Origin: Nocardioides coralli
GTDB lineage: Bacteria; Actinomycetota; Actinomycetes; Propionibacteriales; Nocardioidaceae
Assembly: GCF_019880385.1 (NCBI RefSeq)
Contig: NZ_CP082273.1
Coordinates: forward strand, 3,410,001 to 3,474,000
Length of the DNA: 64,000 nucleotides
Reading direction: 5' to 3'
A program made the translations under genes and the position numbers. This document shows, one piece after another, positions 17,045-24,835 of the stretch. The notes under the pieces were generated by a model that had not been told where the DNA came from, did not search any database, and saw only the letters and a list, made by a program, of their open reading frames with translations. The first letter of the stretch is position 1, and each line of letters opens with the position of its first letter.

Positions 17045-18235
17045 TCAGTCCTCGTGGATCGGCTGCCGGGGCAGCCGCTTGACCTTGCCGGCCCGCTTGC
17101 GGCGTGCCGGGATCATCGACCGCATCTCCTCGAGCATGCCGAAGCACAGCAGCCGGTCCTCGGGCTGCAGCACGTGGCTCGCCCGCGGGTTGGGGATCAC
17201 CTGGGTGCCGCGGTGGAGGGTCAGCACGGTGATGTCGCGCTCCCGCAGCCCGGAGTCGCCGATCGTCTTGCCCACGACGCTGGCGTCCTGGTGGACCGCG
17301 AGCTCGGCCACGCCGTAGCCGGTCGAGACGGTCAGCCGCTGCCGCACGTCGATGGTCGGGAACGCGACCTGGTTGTCGATGTGGTCGATGATCGCGCCCG
17401 CGATGTCGAGCTTGGTGGCCTTCTCGATGCCCTCGAGGCCGGGCGAGGAGTTGACCTCCATCACCAGGGGGCCGTCGTTGCCCTCCAGCATGTCGACGCC
17501 GGCCACCCGCAGGCCCATGATCTGCGCCGCTCGTACGGCGGTCTCCTGGAAGGCCTCGTCGAGCTCGACGGCCTCGACCGACCCGCCGCGGTGCACGTTG
17601 GACCGGAACTCGTCGCCCTGCGCCACCCGTCGCATCGCCGCGACCACCCGGTCGCCGACGACGAGGGCGCGGATGTCACGACCCTTGCTCTCCTTGACGA
17701 AGCGCTGGATCAGCACGTTCTGCTTGGTGCTCTGCAGCGTCTCGATGATCGCCTCGGCGACCTTGCGGTCGGGGGCGAGGATGACGCCGATGCCCTGGGT
17801 GCCCTCGAGGAGCTTGATGACCACGGGTGCGCCGCCGACGCGCTGGATCGCGGGGATGACGTCGGCCCGGTCCCGCACGAAGGTGGTGGCCGGCATGCCG
17901 ATGTTGTGGCGGGAGAGGATCTGCGTCGCCCGGAGCTTGTCGCGGCTGTTGGTGATACCGGCGGCGGTGTTGGGGGTGTAGACGTCCATCTGCTCGAACT
18001 GCCGCACCACCGCGGTCCCGAAGTAGGTGATGGAGTTGCCGATGCGCGGCAGGATCGCGTCGTAGTCGGAGAGCTGCTTGCCGCGGAACTGGAGGTCGGG
18101 CTCGTCCCCACTCAGGTCGATGCCGAAGCGCAGCGTGTTGAGGACCTTCACCTCGTGGCCGCGATCGGCGGCCGCAGTCCGGAGCCGTTGCGTGCTGTAG
18201 GCGCGCGGTGCGCAGGAGAGGATCGCGAGTTTCAT
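17045..18235 (-). CDS. RimK-type alpha-L-glutamate ligase with C-terminal RCK_C-like domain
   Basis: A 396-residue ATP-grasp amidoligase. The RimK N-terminal domain (about 1-95) contains LPRIGNS. The ATP-grasp domain (about 97-285) contains VVIKLLEGTQGIGV, the Mg2+/ATP loop EVNSSPGLEGIE and RAAQIMGLRVAGVD. RimK enzymes add glutamate residues to a protein C-terminus (ribosomal S6) or to cofactors such as F420. Unusually, residues about 305-380 form a TrkA-C/RCK_C-like module (VGKTIGDSGLRERDITVLTL, then LQPEDRLLCFGM), a fold that binds small ligands in K+ channels. ATG 18235 begins the conserved MKLAILS. It is divergent, with a 25-base gap, from a protease and carboxypeptidase gene pair. Confidence 0.9.
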   Translation of the reverse strand: MKLAILSCAPRAYSTQRLRTAAADRGHEVKVLNTLRFGIDLSGDEPDLQFRGKQLSDYDAILPRIGNSITYFGTAVVRQFEQMDVYTPNTAAGITNSRDKLRATQILSRHNIGMPATTFVRDRADVIPAIQRVGGAPVVIKLLEGTQGIGVILAPDRKVAEAIIETLQSTKQNVLIQRFVKESKGRDIRALVVGDRVVAAMRRVAQGDEFRSNVHRGGSVEAVELDEAFQETAVRAAQIMGLRVAGVDMLEGNDGPLVMEVNSSPGLEGIEKATKLDIAGAIIDHIDNQVAFPTIDVRQRLTVSTGYGVAELAVHQDASVVGKTIGDSGLRERDITVLTLHRGTQVIPNPRASHVLQPEDRLLCFGMLEEMRSMIPARRKRAGKVKRLPRQPIHED

Positions 18236-18260
18236 GTCCCTGACCTGAAAGGATGGGCGG

Positions 18261-18746
18261 GTGGCTGTCTCCGATGCTGCCCCCCCATCCAACACCATCG
18301 CAGGTTGGCGGGAATGGGTGAGCCTCCCCGGTCTCGGGGTCCCCTGGGTCAAGGCGAAGCTCGACACCGGCGCGCGCTCCTCGGCCATCCACGCCTTCGA
18401 CATCCACGAGTTCGACCGCGACGGCGAGGCCTGGGTCCGCTACTCGATCCACCCGTGGCAGCGCTCCGGCGTGGACGCCGTCGACTGCGAGAGCCGCGTG
18501 GTCGCGCAGCGGCACGTGCGCAGCTCGTCCGGCCACACCCAGGAGCGCTACGTGGTGAACCTAGACGTCTCACTCGTCGGCCGGGTGGTCTCGGCCGAGG
18601 TGACGTTGAGCCGTCGCGACGAGATGGGGTTCCGGATGCTCGTCGGCCGGGAGGCGCTGCGCGGCTCCTTCCTCGTCGACTCGGGTCGCTCCTACCTCGG
18701 CGGACGACCCGAGCGCGCCGTACGCCGTCAGAACCGGGGCCGTTGA
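18261..18746 (+). CDS. Retropepsin-like protease, RimK-associated (COG4067 type)
   Basis: A 161-residue protein of the family annotated as ATP-dependent zinc protease, which has the fold and active site of retroviral aspartic proteases. The catalytic-type motif KLDTGARSSA places Asp35 and is followed by a second half with RMLVGREALRGSFLVD. Members are recurrently encoded beside RimK-like ligases and AspA/AstE enzymes. The start is GTG 18261 with AAAGGA seven bases upstream. Its TGA overlaps the next ATG by one base (18744-18748), so it is coupled to the carboxypeptidase gene. A role in trimming RimK-added residues is inference from context. Confidence 0.85.
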   Translation: MAVSDAAPPSNTIAGWREWVSLPGLGVPWVKAKLDTGARSSAIHAFDIHEFDRDGEAWVRYSIHPWQRSGVDAVDCESRVVAQRHVRSSSGHTQERYVVNLDVSLVGRVVSAEVTLSRRDEMGFRMLVGREALRGSFLVDSGRSYLGGRPERAVRRQNRGR

Positions 18747-19693
18747 TGCCGCGCGAGTCCTTCGGGATCGGCAACGTCCGGGTCCGGTCCGGCAGCTCCC
18801 GCGCCCTCGAGATCCCCATCACCCGGCTGGTGACCGGGGCCGACGTGAGCCTCCCGGTGCGGGTGGTGCACGGACGCGATGACGGGCCGACGGTCTGGGT
18901 CTCCGCTGCCATCCACGGCGACGAGGTGGTCGGCGTCGAGGTGATCCGGCAGGTTCTCGCCGCCCTCGATCCCAAGACCTTCCGCGGCACGCTGATCGCG
19001 GTGCCCATCGTCAACGTGCTGGGGTTCATGAACGGCGACCGCTACCTCCCGGACCGGCGCGACCTCAACCGGTCCTTCCCGGGCTCGGCGCGCGGCTCGC
19101 TCGCGAGCCGGATCGCCCACCTGTTCATGGAGGAGGTCGTCGCCCACTCCGAGGTCGGGATCGACCTCCACACCGGGTCGGACCGTCGCTCGAACCTGCC
19201 GCAGGTCCGGGCCGACCTCGACGACCCCCGCACCCACCAGCTCGCCGAGGCCTTCGCGGCGCCGGTGATGCTGCACGCGCGCGTGCGTGACGGGTCGCTG
19301 CGCTGGGCGGCCCGCGAGCGGGGCGCGACCGTGCTGCTCTACGAGGGCGGGGAGAACCTGCGCCTCGACGAGTACGCGATCGAGCCCGCCGTCGCCGGCG
19401 TCCGCCGGGTGCTCGCGGCGCTCGACATGATCGACCCGGTCGCCCCGGCCGACCACGAGCCGTCCATCGAGTGCCGCAGCAGCGGCTGGGTCCGCGCCCG
19501 GCGTACCGGCATCCTCACCCTCGACGCCCATCTGGGCCAGCAGGTCACCGAGGGGGACCGGCTGGGCGCGCTGGTCGACTCGTTCGGCCGCACGCTGCGC
19601 CTGGTGCGCGCCAACCGCACCGGCATCGTCATCGGCCGCACCGAGGCGCCGCTGGTCAACTCCGGCGACGCGCTGGTCCACATCGGCAGCTGA
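18746..19693 (+). CDS. AspA/AstE-type zinc carboxypeptidase (succinylglutamate desuccinylase/aspartoacylase family)
   Basis: A 315-residue M14-like zinc hydrolase. The metal ligands are His57 and Glu60 in AIHGDEVVG and His142 in DLHTGS; the catalytic Glu is likely in LLYEGGEN. A C-terminal beta-rich domain (about 235-315) ends with a biotinyl/hammerhead-like stretch. The family hydrolyses N-acyl amino acids or short acidic amide bonds. Its coupling to the protease gene and the divergent RimK ligase suggests that it removes glutamyl or related residues added by the ligase. It is not part of a full arginine succinyltransferase pathway: no other ast genes are present. Confidence 0.88.
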   Translation: MPRESFGIGNVRVRSGSSRALEIPITRLVTGADVSLPVRVVHGRDDGPTVWVSAAIHGDEVVGVEVIRQVLAALDPKTFRGTLIAVPIVNVLGFMNGDRYLPDRRDLNRSFPGSARGSLASRIAHLFMEEVVAHSEVGIDLHTGSDRRSNLPQVRADLDDPRTHQLAEAFAAPVMLHARVRDGSLRWAARERGATVLLYEGGENLRLDEYAIEPAVAGVRRVLAALDMIDPVAPADHEPSIECRSSGWVRARRTGILTLDAHLGQQVTEGDRLGALVDSFGRTLRLVRANRTGIVIGRTEAPLVNSGDALVHIGS

Positions 19694-19740
19694 GCCACAC
19701 ATACCCCTCCTGCGGTAGGCGAGGGCCAGCCCGCTCCCCC

Positions 19741-19746
19741 TACCCT
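19741..19746 (+). promoter_or_regulatory. Promoter -10 box for the NYN-like gene
   Basis: TACCCT would start transcription near 19753, giving a leader of about 43 bases that contains GAGGGAGG (19783-19790) before the TTG start at 19796. No convincing -35 box is seen. Confidence 0.4.
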
Positions 19747-19795
19747 CGAGGTGGAGGCTCGGGAGTGCTCTCGGCTGGGGACGAGGGAGGACCCC

Positions 19796-20260
19796 TTGCG
19801 TCATGCAGTGCTCGTGCACGCCGGCTCGGTCGCGAGGGCTGCCTTCGAGCGCCTCGCCGAGCACCTCGGCGAGGAGGAGCCCCCGGCCCTGGTCCGGGCC
19901 CTGGCCGACTGGACCCGTCCCGAGGTCGAGGGCTGGCTGCCGCTGCTGCGCCGCCGCGGGATCGCCATGCGCCACCACTTCCGCACCCGGGAGAGCCACG
20001 ACCCGCTGCTCGCAGCACTGGCCGTCGAGACGTTGACGCTTGCGTCCGACGCCGACCTCGAGCACGTCTACCTGGTCGGCGACGTCGGCGGTGCGACACC
20101 CCTGGTCGACCGTCTCCGCGAGCTCGGCGTCCGCGTCACTGCCGTCGGGCCGGCACGCACCCCCCACGACTTCCGGTCCGCGTGCGACGACTTCTGGGAC
20201 CTCGCCGAGTTCGAGACCGACGGCGGTCACCGTGACGTCGGGCGCCACCGCGCCCAGTGA
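19796..20260 (+). CDS. NYN/LabA-like domain protein, degenerate
   Basis: A 154-residue protein whose order of elements resembles NYN (PIN-like) ribonuclease domains. It starts with a strand ending VLVHAG, has a central helical region with GWLPLLRRRGIAMRHHF, then LEHVYLVGDVGGATPLVDRL, LGVRVTAVGP and a final SACDDFWDLAEF. In active NYN proteins the central motif is S/G-D-S/G-D-F-x-P-L; here it reads VGDVGGATPL, with acidic positions lost, so nuclease activity is doubtful. TTG 19796 is preferred to GTG 19751 because a strong GAGGGAGG lies five bases upstream of it. Family assignment is tentative. Confidence 0.55.
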   Translation: MRHAVLVHAGSVARAAFERLAEHLGEEEPPALVRALADWTRPEVEGWLPLLRRRGIAMRHHFRTRESHDPLLAALAVETLTLASDADLEHVYLVGDVGGATPLVDRLRELGVRVTAVGPARTPHDFRSACDDFWDLAEFETDGGHRDVGRHRAQ

Positions 20261-20268
20261 CGTGACGC

Positions 20269-20916
20269 TCAGCCGGAGTGGCCGCGCAGCAGCCGCTCGA
20301 ACGGCGTGACGTCGTCGGGTACGCCGGTACCCGAACGTCGCGGCCGGGCGGCCGGGTCAGGGGCGAACCCCTCGACGCCCTCGGTGCGGACCATGAGGGC
20401 GGCGAGCTCGGCCGCGGCGCGACCCACCCGCTCCGCTAGGCCGGCGGCGCCGAAGTCCTCGGTCGCGGCGAAGACGCCGGTCGGCACGACGACCGCGCGG
20501 TAGTGGGTGAACAGCGGGCGCATCGCGTGGTCGAGGACCAGCGAGTGCCGCGCCGTACCCGCGGTCGCGGCGACGAGCACCGGCATGCCGTTGAGCGCGT
20601 CGGTGTCGAGCGCGTCGACGAACAGCTTGAACAGGCCGCTGTAGCTCGCGCCGAAGACCGGCGTCACCGCGACGACGGCGTCGGCCGCCGACACCAGGTC
20701 GCGCACCCGCGACAGCGCCGGGGTCGGCATGCCGCCGGTGGTCATCATCGTGGCCAGGTCGTGGGCCAGCTCGCGGACCTCGACCACGTCGACGACCACG
20801 TCCTCACCGCGCGCCGTGACGGCTGCCCGGACGGCGTCCGTCAGCTGGTCGGCGAGCAGGCGCGACGACGACGGCTCGGAGAGGCCGGCGCTCACGACGA
20901 GCAGGCGACGGGTCAT
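20269..20916 (-). CDS. NAD(P)H-dependent FMN reductase (CE1759 type)
   Basis: A 215-residue flavodoxin-fold reductase. The phosphate-binding loop is SAGLSEPSSSRLL near the N-terminus, and the flavin-contact loop is TPVFGASYSGLFKLFVDALD. It should supply reduced FMN to the flavin-dependent oxidoreductase encoded immediately upstream; the two coding regions overlap by four bases (ATGA, 20913-20916). This pairing corresponds to the CE1758/CE1759 family pair of corynebacteria and relatives. The Pro/Arg-rich C-terminal 40 residues lie outside the fold. Confidence 0.85.
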   Translation of the reverse strand: MTRRLLVVSAGLSEPSSSRLLADQLTDAVRAAVTARGEDVVVDVVEVRELAHDLATMMTTGGMPTPALSRVRDLVSAADAVVAVTPVFGASYSGLFKLFVDALDTDALNGMPVLVAATAGTARHSLVLDHAMRPLFTHYRAVVVPTGVFAATEDFGAAGLAERVGRAAAELAALMVRTEGVEGFAPDPAARPRRSGTGVPDDVTPFERLLRGHSG

Positions 20917-22052
20917 ACGGCAGGCTCCTCCGCGGAGATCCGGGCACGGGCGGGCTCCACCTGGTGGTGGGCCGCGTCGGGACCCGCCGCGACGAGGGTC
21001 GCGTGGGTCGGGGGGTCGCTGGGCACGTGGGCCGGGCGTCCACGCTCGAACTCCCGGCGCAGCACCGGGACCACCTCGCGACCCAGGATCTCGATCTGCT
21101 CGAGCACGACGTCGGTGGGCAGGCCGGCATGGTCGATGAGGAACAGCTGCCGCTGGTAGTCACCGACGTAGTCGGCGAACCCGAGGGTCCGCTCGACGAC
21201 CTGCTCGACCGTGCCGACGGTCAACGGCGTCATCGCGGAGAAGTCCTCCAGTGACGGGCCGTGGCCGTAGACCGGCGCGTTGTCGAAGTACGGCCGGAAG
21301 AACCGCTTGGCCTCGGCCTCGGTCTCGCCGATGAACACCTGGCCCCCGAGGCCCACGACCGCCTGGTCTGCGGCGCCGTGGCCGTAGTGCTCGAACCGGC
21401 GCCGGTAGAGCTTCACCATCTGCTCGGTGTGCTCCTTGTTCCAGAAGATGTGGTTGTGGAAGAACCCGTCGCCGTAGTAGGCCGCCTGCTCGGCGATCTC
21501 GGTGGACCGGATCGACCCGTGCCACACGAACGGCGGGGTGCCGTCCAGGGGCGCGGGCGTGGAGGTGTAGCCGTGCAGCGGCGTGCGGTGGCGGCCCTGC
21601 CAGTTGACGACCGGCTCGCGCCACAGGCGCCGGAGCAGGTGGTAGTTCTCGACGGCGAGGTCGATGCCGTCGCGGATGTCCTTGCCGAACCACGGGTAGA
21701 CCGGCCCGGTGTTGCCGCGACCCATCATCAGGTCGACACGACCGCCGGACAGGTGCTGCAGGACCGCGTAGTCCTCCGCGATCTTCACCGGGTCGTTGGT
21801 CGTGATCAACGTGGTGGAGGTGCTCAGCAGCAGCCGCTCGGTGCGGGCCGCGATCCAGCCCAGATGGGTGGTCGGGCTGCTCACGACGAAGGGCGGGTTG
21901 TGGTGCTCGCCGGTCGCGAAGACGTCGAGGCCGACCTCCTCGGCCTTGAGGGCCGCGCGGGTCATCGCGTCGATGCGCTGCCCCTCGCTCGGCGCCTCGC
22001 CGGTCGTGGGGTCGGGGGTGATGTCACCGACGCTGAAGATGCCGAACTGCAT
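20913..22052 (-). CDS. LLM class flavin-dependent oxidoreductase (CE1758 type)
   Basis: A 379-residue luciferase-like TIM-barrel monooxygenase. MQFGIFSVGD starts the barrel; FATGEHHNPPFVVSSP, LSGGRVDLMMGRGNTGPVYP and GGQVFIGETEAEA are the family landmarks. It uses reduced FMN, which the translationally coupled reductase would provide. The substrate is unknown; relatives act on alkanes, sulfonates and aldehydes. ATG 22052 is preceded by GGAGGCGAGGAG. The last 40 residues are Pro/Ala/His-rich and likely disordered. Confidence 0.88.
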   Translation of the reverse strand: MQFGIFSVGDITPDPTTGEAPSEGQRIDAMTRAALKAEEVGLDVFATGEHHNPPFVVSSPTTHLGWIAARTERLLLSTSTTLITTNDPVKIAEDYAVLQHLSGGRVDLMMGRGNTGPVYPWFGKDIRDGIDLAVENYHLLRRLWREPVVNWQGRHRTPLHGYTSTPAPLDGTPPFVWHGSIRSTEIAEQAAYYGDGFFHNHIFWNKEHTEQMVKLYRRRFEHYGHGAADQAVVGLGGQVFIGETEAEAKRFFRPYFDNAPVYGHGPSLEDFSAMTPLTVGTVEQVVERTLGFADYVGDYQRQLFLIDHAGLPTDVVLEQIEILGREVVPVLRREFERGRPAHVPSDPPTHATLVAAGPDAAHHQVEPARARISAEEPAV

Positions 22053-22205
22053 GGCGTGCTGCTCCTCGCCTCCGTCAGGTGTGGTCGTTGAACGCTGCAC
22101 CAACAACGGGTCCGGCGCCCTCATCATTCCCGGGCGGGCGAGGGCCCCGGGGACTCGTTGGGCTACGGTCTTCGGCACCGTCACGACCCGTCTCGGAGGT
22201 TCCCG

Positions 22206-23564
22206 GTGCTCAAGACGATCTCGCGCCCCCTGGTCCGGCTCGCGGAGCGCTGGCTGCCCAGCGCCCTGACGTTCGCCGTTGTGCTGACCCTCGTGGTGGC
22301 CCTGCTGGCGCTGCTGCTCACCGACTCCGGTCCGGTGGCCGTGACCCGGGCGTGGGGCGACGGCCTGATCGGGCTGCTCGCGTTCATGACCCAGATGGCG
22401 CTGATCCTGCTGCTCGGCCACACCCTCGCCCACACGGGACCGGTACGCCGGCTGCTGACCCGGGCCGGCACGGTGCCCCGGACGGAGGCCCAGGCCTACG
22501 GCTTCGTGGTCCTGTGCGCGGCCCTCGCCTCGCTCATTACCTGGGGCCTCGGTCTCGTGGTGGGCGCACTGCTCGCCATCGAGGTCGCGCGGTCGGGCAA
22601 GGAGCGCGGCCTGCGGCTCCACTTCCCGCTGCTCGTCGCGGCGGGCTACTCGGGCTTCGTGGTCTGGCACATGGGCTACTCCGGCTCCGGCCCACTGGCG
22701 GCGGCCACCCCCGGCAGCTTCGTCGAGGAGCAGGTCGGCGCGACGATCCCCGTCACCGAGACGCTCTTCAGCTGGTGGAACATCACCGGCGCCGCGGTGA
22801 CCGTGGTGGTCATCGTCCTCGCCATGGCCGCCCTGGCGCCGTCCCGCGACGAACGAGTGGTGCAGCTGCCCGACGACGCCGAGCTCGGCGCCCCCGACAC
22901 CGCGCTGCTGGAGACCGGCCGCGACGAGGGCCCCTCACCCGCCGAACGGCTGGACGGCGGGCGCCTGGTCACCACGGTGCTCGGGCTCGCGCTGCTGGCC
23001 TACCTGGTGACCTACTTCGCCCAGGAGGGGTTCGTCCTCACCCTCGACATCGTCAACTGGACGTTCCTGTGCCTCATCATGCTGCTGGTCGGCTCGCCCG
23101 CGGAGCTGGGCGGCCTGGTCGTCGACGCCGCCCGCAACGTGGGCGACATCCTGCTCCAGTTCCCGCTCTACGCCGGGATCCTCGGGATCATGACGACGAC
23201 CGGCCTGCTGACGATCTTCGCCGACTTCTTCGTCTCGGTCTCCACCCCGGCGACGCTCGGCCTGTGGGCCTTCCTCTCGGGAGGGCTGATCAACCTGTTC
23301 GTGCCGAGCGGTGGCGGCCAGTTCGCCGTCCAGGCGCCGATCTTCCTCGACGCCGCGGACACCCTGGGGGTCGACCCGTCCATCGTGATCATGGCGGTGG
23401 CCTACGGCGACCAGTGGACCAACATGCTGCAGCCGTTCTGGGCGCTGCCCGTGCTCGCGATCGCGCGACTGCGGATCCGCGACATCATGGGCTTCACCGC
23501 GGTCACGCTGCTGCTGACCGGCGTGGTGTTCGCGCTCACCATCATGCTGCCGGTCTGGTTCTGA
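22206..23564 (+). CDS. Short-chain fatty acid transporter, AtoE family
   Basis: A 452-residue membrane protein with about eleven helices. Family markers include LAERWLPSALTFAVVLTL at the start, the buried polar stretch VVWHMGYSGSGPLAAATPGS, the conserved NLFVPSGGGQFAVQAPIFL and AYGDQWTNMLQPFWALP. Members import short-chain fatty acids such as butyrate or acetoacetate. No ato catabolic genes are adjacent. GTG 22206 is chosen because GGAGGT lies five bases upstream. Confidence 0.9.
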   Translation: MLKTISRPLVRLAERWLPSALTFAVVLTLVVALLALLLTDSGPVAVTRAWGDGLIGLLAFMTQMALILLLGHTLAHTGPVRRLLTRAGTVPRTEAQAYGFVVLCAALASLITWGLGLVVGALLAIEVARSGKERGLRLHFPLLVAAGYSGFVVWHMGYSGSGPLAAATPGSFVEEQVGATIPVTETLFSWWNITGAAVTVVVIVLAMAALAPSRDERVVQLPDDAELGAPDTALLETGRDEGPSPAERLDGGRLVTTVLGLALLAYLVTYFAQEGFVLTLDIVNWTFLCLIMLLVGSPAELGGLVVDAARNVGDILLQFPLYAGILGIMTTTGLLTIFADFFVSVSTPATLGLWAFLSGGLINLFVPSGGGQFAVQAPIFLDAADTLGVDPSIVIMAVAYGDQWTNMLQPFWALPVLAIARLRIRDIMGFTAVTLLLTGVVFALTIMLPVWF

Positions 23565-23585
23565 CCGGCAGCGGCGGCGCTGGGC

Positions 23586-23846
23586 TCAGGCCGCGGTCTT
23601 GTTCTTGCCGGCCACCGACTCCGCGACACCGATCAGGAGCACTGCGGCGACGACCGCCAGCACGAAGCCGATGACGTTCAGCTCCCAGATGCTGCCGGTG
23701 CCGAAGAACTGCGCGATGATCCCGCCGATCAGTGAGCCCACGAGGCCCAGGCCGAGGGTGGCGAGGATGCCCAGGTTCTGCTTGCCGGGCTTGATGAGGC
23801 GCGCGAGCGCGCCGATGATCAGGCCGGCGACGAGGAAACCAATCAT
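23586..23846 (-). CDS. GlsB/YeaQ/YmgE family stress-response membrane protein
   Basis: An 86-residue protein made of three short Gly-rich hydrophobic segments, beginning MIGFLVAGLIIGALARLI, then LATLGLGLVGSLIGGIIAQ and VIGFVLAVVAAVLLIGVA. This is the transglycosylase-associated (GlsB) family, linked to envelope or general stress with no defined biochemical activity. It has its own leaderless promoter, which overlaps the stop codon of the upstream LysR gene. Confidence 0.9.
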   Translation of the reverse strand: MIGFLVAGLIIGALARLIKPGKQNLGILATLGLGLVGSLIGGIIAQFFGTGSIWELNVIGFVLAVVAAVLLIGVAESVAGKNKTAA

Positions 23847-23852
23847 GCCTCC

Positions 23853-23858
23853 ACCCTA
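23853..23858 (-). promoter_or_regulatory. Leaderless promoter -10 box overlapping a stop codon
   Basis: TAGGGT on the minus strand lies six bases upstream of the GlsB ATG (23846) and includes the TAG stop of the LysR gene (23856-23858). Confidence 0.5.
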
Positions 23859-24758
23859 ACCACGGCCCCTGACCCGACCGGTGACCCGGATCAGACGGTC
23901 CATCAGGGCGGCGGTGGCGGGCACCTGCTCGGCGCCCGGTCGGTAGGCCAGGCCGACGTGCCGGGTGCCCAGCGCGCGCGAGGTCCGCACCTCCACCTCC
24001 GGGTGGCGGAAGGCCGTGAGCGCCGACCGCGGCAGCATCGTCACCCCGAGCCCGGCGGCCACGAGAGCCTGCACCGCGACGTAGTCGTCGGTGGCGTGGG
24101 CCAGGCGCGGCTCGAACCCCGCGTCCCGGCAGCAGGCGACCAGGTGCGCCCGGCAGCGGGGACAGCCACCGATCCAGGTGTCGTCGGAGAGGTCGGCGAG
24201 GGTCCAGCGACGGCGTCCGGCCACGGCGTGGTCCGGCGGCAGCACGAGCTCCACCGGCTCCGTGGTCAGCGGCAGCCAGGTCAGGTCGCCCTCCTCGTCC
24301 GGCGGGCCGTCGTACCCGAACGCCACCGCGAGGTCCGCCTCGCCCTCGCGGACGGCTGCCCAGGCCTCCGGCGGCTCCGCCTCCTCCATGGAGACCTCGA
24401 CGTCTGGATGGGCGTCCGCGAGCAGCCGGAGCGCCGCCGGGACGACCGTGGCCACGGCGGAGGGATGGGCGACGAGCCGCACCCGCCCGCCACGCAGCTC
24501 GGAGAGCGAGGCGAGCTCCTCGGCGGCCATGTGCAGCTCGCCGGCGAGGACGTCGGCCCGACCGAGCAGCACGGCGCCGGCCTGGGTGAGGGTCACCCCG
24601 CGGGGTCCGCGCAGCAGCAGCGGGCTGCCGACCTCGCGCTCGAGGCGCTGCAGCTGCTGGCTGACCGCGGGCTGGGTCCAGCCCAGCTCGCGCGCGGCCG
24701 CGCTCAGCGACCCCGCCCGGGCGACGGTGCGGAAGACCAGGACACGGCGGGGATCCAT
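23856..24758 (-). CDS. LysR family transcriptional regulator
   Basis: A 300-residue LTTR. The winged helix-turn-helix is at residues 4-63 (FRTVARAGSLSAAARELGWT, QPAVSQQLQRLE), and the effector domain spans about 90-295. Two cysteine pairs in GGCPRCRAHLVACC are unusual for the effector domain and could sense redox or metal. ATG 24758 is taken as start; GGAGGG abuts it and GATACT seven bases upstream suggests a leaderless transcript. GTG 24773 is the alternative. It diverges from the racemase gene at 24836, a plausible target. Confidence 0.88.
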   Translation of the reverse strand: MDPRRVLVFRTVARAGSLSAAARELGWTQPAVSQQLQRLEREVGSPLLLRGPRGVTLTQAGAVLLGRADVLAGELHMAAEELASLSELRGGRVRLVAHPSAVATVVPAALRLLADAHPDVEVSMEEAEPPEAWAAVREGEADLAVAFGYDGPPDEEGDLTWLPLTTEPVELVLPPDHAVAGRRRWTLADLSDDTWIGGCPRCRAHLVACCRDAGFEPRLAHATDDYVAVQALVAAGLGVTMLPRSALTAFRHPEVEVRTSRALGTRHVGLAYRPGAEQVPATAALMDRLIRVTGRVRGRG

Positions 24759-24765
24759 CCCTCCA

Positions 24766-24771
24766 AGTATC
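24766..24771 (-). promoter_or_regulatory. LysR gene -10 box
   Basis: GATACT on the minus strand lies seven bases before ATG 24758. The 77-base divergent region to the racemase gene would also hold any LysR binding site; no clear T-N11-A palindrome was found. Confidence 0.45.
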
Positions 24772-24835
24772 ACTTATGCCCCGGGCAAGGAGGACGGGTC
24801 TTCCTTGCATCACGGGGCACTGGTGCCATGGACCC

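Noticed and set aside
17054..18745. Long upstream extension of the carboxypeptidase frame
   Set aside because: It is antisense to RimK and overlaps the protease gene; the ATG at 18746, coupled to the protease stop, is the natural start.
22053..22205. Possible operator GTTG-N10-CAAC between the LLM and AtoE genes
   Set aside because: Only four-base arms; too weak to separate from chance.
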